The notes under the pieces are model-generated. The model was not told the DNA's origin. It saw only the letters and a list, made by a program, of their open reading frames with translations, and ran no database searches. This document shows positions 62,097 to 64,000 of a DNA stretch of 64,000 bases, one piece after another. The stretch lies in assembly GCA_022885665.1 (NCBI GenBank), contig JAGQDJ010000031.1, positions 922,774 to 986,773 on the forward strand. Reading direction: 5' to 3'. The DNA is from Triops longicaudatus. Lineage: Eukaryota; Arthropoda; Branchiopoda; Notostraca; Triopsidae. The translations under genes and the position numbers were made by a program. Position 1 is the first letter of the stretch; every line of letters begins with the position of its first letter.

Positions 62097-62503
62097 GCGA
62101 AAACCAAATACAGACTTTTTAAATCAGGGAAGCTATAGCAAGATGTGAATTTTTCTCGTGCATTTATTTTTTTACCTAACCCACATAATAATCGAAGTAG
62201 AAAATTATTCGAATATTTGGTTAAAAAGCACAAAATGGCAAGTCGCTCTACAATACGTGAACACTCGAATTCTCCAAGCCGCGTTTGTAGTTTCTCTACT
62301 TTTATTTATAGCAAGTCTCCTTTTACCAAGTTTCAACAAACCAAAGTTTTTGTCTCTTACTTACAAGCGTTTTCATTGCTGCGAAAAATTTGTTCTTTTC
62401 CTGGGCATGGTTTTGTTAACATTGAAACTTGTGCTCCGTGCACTTTTCGATACAACAGAAAAGTATCTTTTCCATTGTAGTTCTACACGTGCGGAGTAAG
62501 GGG
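62097..62503. other. Region between the MITE and the alpha-tubulin promoter
   Basis: Few stops occur here on either strand, giving long frames without homology on the plus strand. A minus-strand frame running into the MITE ends with REKFTSCYSFPDLK and could be an upstream Arp exon, but the match to actin is too weak to call. Confidence 0.35.
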
Positions 62504-62509
62504 TATAAA
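62504..62509 (+). promoter_or_regulatory. TATA box of the alpha-tubulin gene
   Basis: TATAAA lies 91 bp before the alpha-tubulin ATG, predicting a start site near 62534-62540 and a 5' UTR of about 55-60 nt. Confidence 0.55.
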
Positions 62510-62594
62510 GGCCAGTCACTGGAAGTTTTGCGTCCATTCTTCCATTCTATCAACTTTAGAGTCTCCAAGCTAAGCCTTCTGCCCATTTTTCAAC

Positions 62595-64000
62595 ATGGTA
62601 ATTATAATATCGTAACTCTTGAAATTTGGAAACTAATTGTTGTTATTTTTGCAGCGCGAATGTATCTCTATCCATATTGGCCAAGCAGGAGTTCAGATGG
62701 GAAACTCATGCTGGGAACTATATTGTCATGAACATGGAATACGGCCTGATGGAACCATGGACACAACGAGCGCCAAACAACTCACAGACGAATCATTCAC
62801 GACTTTTTTCCAAGAAACGGGCACCAATCGTTACGTCCCACGCTCGGTTTTCGTTGACTTGGAACCGTCAGTCATTGGTAAATAATGACTATTACCATGC
62901 CAATATAGTCGCATCCAATCATACTAAAGTTTATTTTTACTCTTTCTAGATTCCATTCGAACCGGCCCATACCGACAACTGTTCCACCCACAGCAGCTAA
63001 TCTCCGGTAAAGAGGACGCAGCAAATAACTACGCTCGAGGTCATTATACCATCGGAAAGGAAACAATCGAATCAGTTATGGATCGAATTCGAAAGGTGGC
63101 AGACCCTTGTACGGGTTTGCAAGGCTTTCTGATATTCCATTCCTTCGGTGGCGGTACCGGGTCCGGCTTTACTTCATTACTCACCGAGCGACTGTCCGTA
63201 GACTACGGTAAGAAATCGAAGCTCCAATTCGCCATTTACCCGGCTCCGCAAGTAGCGACAGCTGTCGTCGAGCCGTACAACTCCGTTTTAACGACGCATT
63301 CCACCCTCGAACATTCGGATTGCGCCTTTATGATGGATAACGAGGCGATCTACGAGATTTGCCGCCGCAATCTGCAAGTCGAGCGGCCTACTTACATCAA
63401 CTTGAATCGTCTTATCGCCCAGGTCGTGTCCTCAATCACGGCTTCGCTGCGTTTCGACGGCGCGCTCAACGTCGATCTGGTGGAGTTCCAGACTAATCTC
63501 GTGCCTTACCCACGTATTCACTTCCCGCTTGTTACCTACGCACCGATTATTTCTTCAGAACGCGCTTTCCACGAACAGCTCTCCGTGTCGGAAATTACGA
63601 ACGCTTGCTTCGAGCCTGCCAACCAAATGGTGAAATGCGACCCACGGCGCGGCAAATACATGGCTTGCTGCATGCTGTACCGCGGTGATGTGGTACCCAA
63701 GGACGTCAACTCGGCCATTGCAGCTATCAAGACCAAGCGGACCATCCAGTTTGTCGAGTGGTGTCCAACGGGCTTCAAAGTTGGCATTAACTACCAGCGA
63801 CCTACTGTGGTACCGGGCGGGGATTTGGCCGAAGTTAGCCGCGCCGTTTGTATGCTTTCCAACACTACGGCTATTTCGGATGCATGGTCTCGTCTCAACC
63901 ACAAGTTTGATTTAATGTACAGCAAAAGAGCTTTCGTTCACTGGTACGTTGGAGAAGGTATGGAGGAAGGCGAGTTTTCGGAGGCGAGGGAAGATTTGGC
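62595..64000 (+). CDS. Alpha-tubulin isotype, truncated by window end
   Basis: Exons 62595-62597 (ATG only), 62655-62877 and 62950 to the window edge give 425 residues of about 450. The start RECISIHIGQAGVQMGNSCW, the GTP loop GGGTGSGF, the catalytic Glu254 context LVEFQTNLVPYPR, CFEPANQMVKCDPR, WCPTGFKVGINY and the C-terminal VHWYVGEGMEEGEF mark alpha-tubulin, which pairs with beta-tubulin in microtubules. It is a divergent isotype: the usual K40 loop (MPSDKTIGGGDD) reads MDTTSAKQLTDE, with Ser at position 40, so the canonical luminal acetylation site is missing. Other changes (QRPTVVPGG for QPPTVVPGG) also suggest a tissue-restricted copy, for example germline, but that is inference. The acidic tail lies beyond the window. 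Confidence 0.96.

Overview
The window is animal nuclear DNA: AT-rich, with spliced genes (GT-AG introns from about 55 bp to several kb), AATAAA signals and metazoan gene families. An antigen-5-type CAP protein very like those of arthropod venoms, an expressed-looking fatty acyl-CoA reductase and small non-autonomous DNA transposons point to an arthropod or close relative. The species cannot be named from sequence alone. All exon models were built by eye from splice sites, reading-frame phase and family resemblance.

Layout. Left edge: the last exon of a TPR protein, probably TMTC type (+, 2332-2513). 6375-9783 (+) is ropporin-1-like (ROPN1L), with a candidate RFX X-box and TATA box upstream. 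10988-15619 (-) is most of a receptor-type KIM-family tyrosine phosphatase (PTPRR-like); its first exon(s) were not found. 15.6-25.3 kb holds no recognised gene. 25335-28572 (+) is a complete fatty acyl-CoA reductase whose intron 2 carries a 626-bp transposon-like element with 81-bp inverted ends. 28.6-38.4 kb again holds no recognised gene. 38407-40511 (+) is MOB2 without its first exon.

The right half is gene-dense: a complete 16-exon LRP5/6 (Arrow) Wnt co-receptor (42843-51088), ribosomal protein eL39 (51755-52149), an NR2C2AP homologue (53775-54560), a secreted CAP protein (55206-56330), an unrecognised secreted Cys-rich protein (-, 57375-58594), a tRNA-headed Pol III-like element with three hairpins (60421-60669), the 3' exons of a divergent actin-related protein (-, 61332-61914) abutting a hAT-like MITE, and an alpha-tubulin isotype that runs off the right edge (62595-64000).

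The genes do not form a pathway. Local themes are Wnt reception (LRP5/6), MAPK and NDR-kinase control (KIM-PTP, MOB2), the cytoskeleton and axoneme (ROPN1L, alpha-tubulin, the Arp fragment) and a convergent pair of secreted proteins (CAP and the Cys-rich orphan). The items most worth a second look are the Pol III-like structured element, the truncated Arp with a GC-AG intron, the WAD (not WPD) loop of the phosphatase, the Ser/Thr-rich insertion in the third EGF module of LRP5/6, and an alpha-tubulin lacking Lys40.
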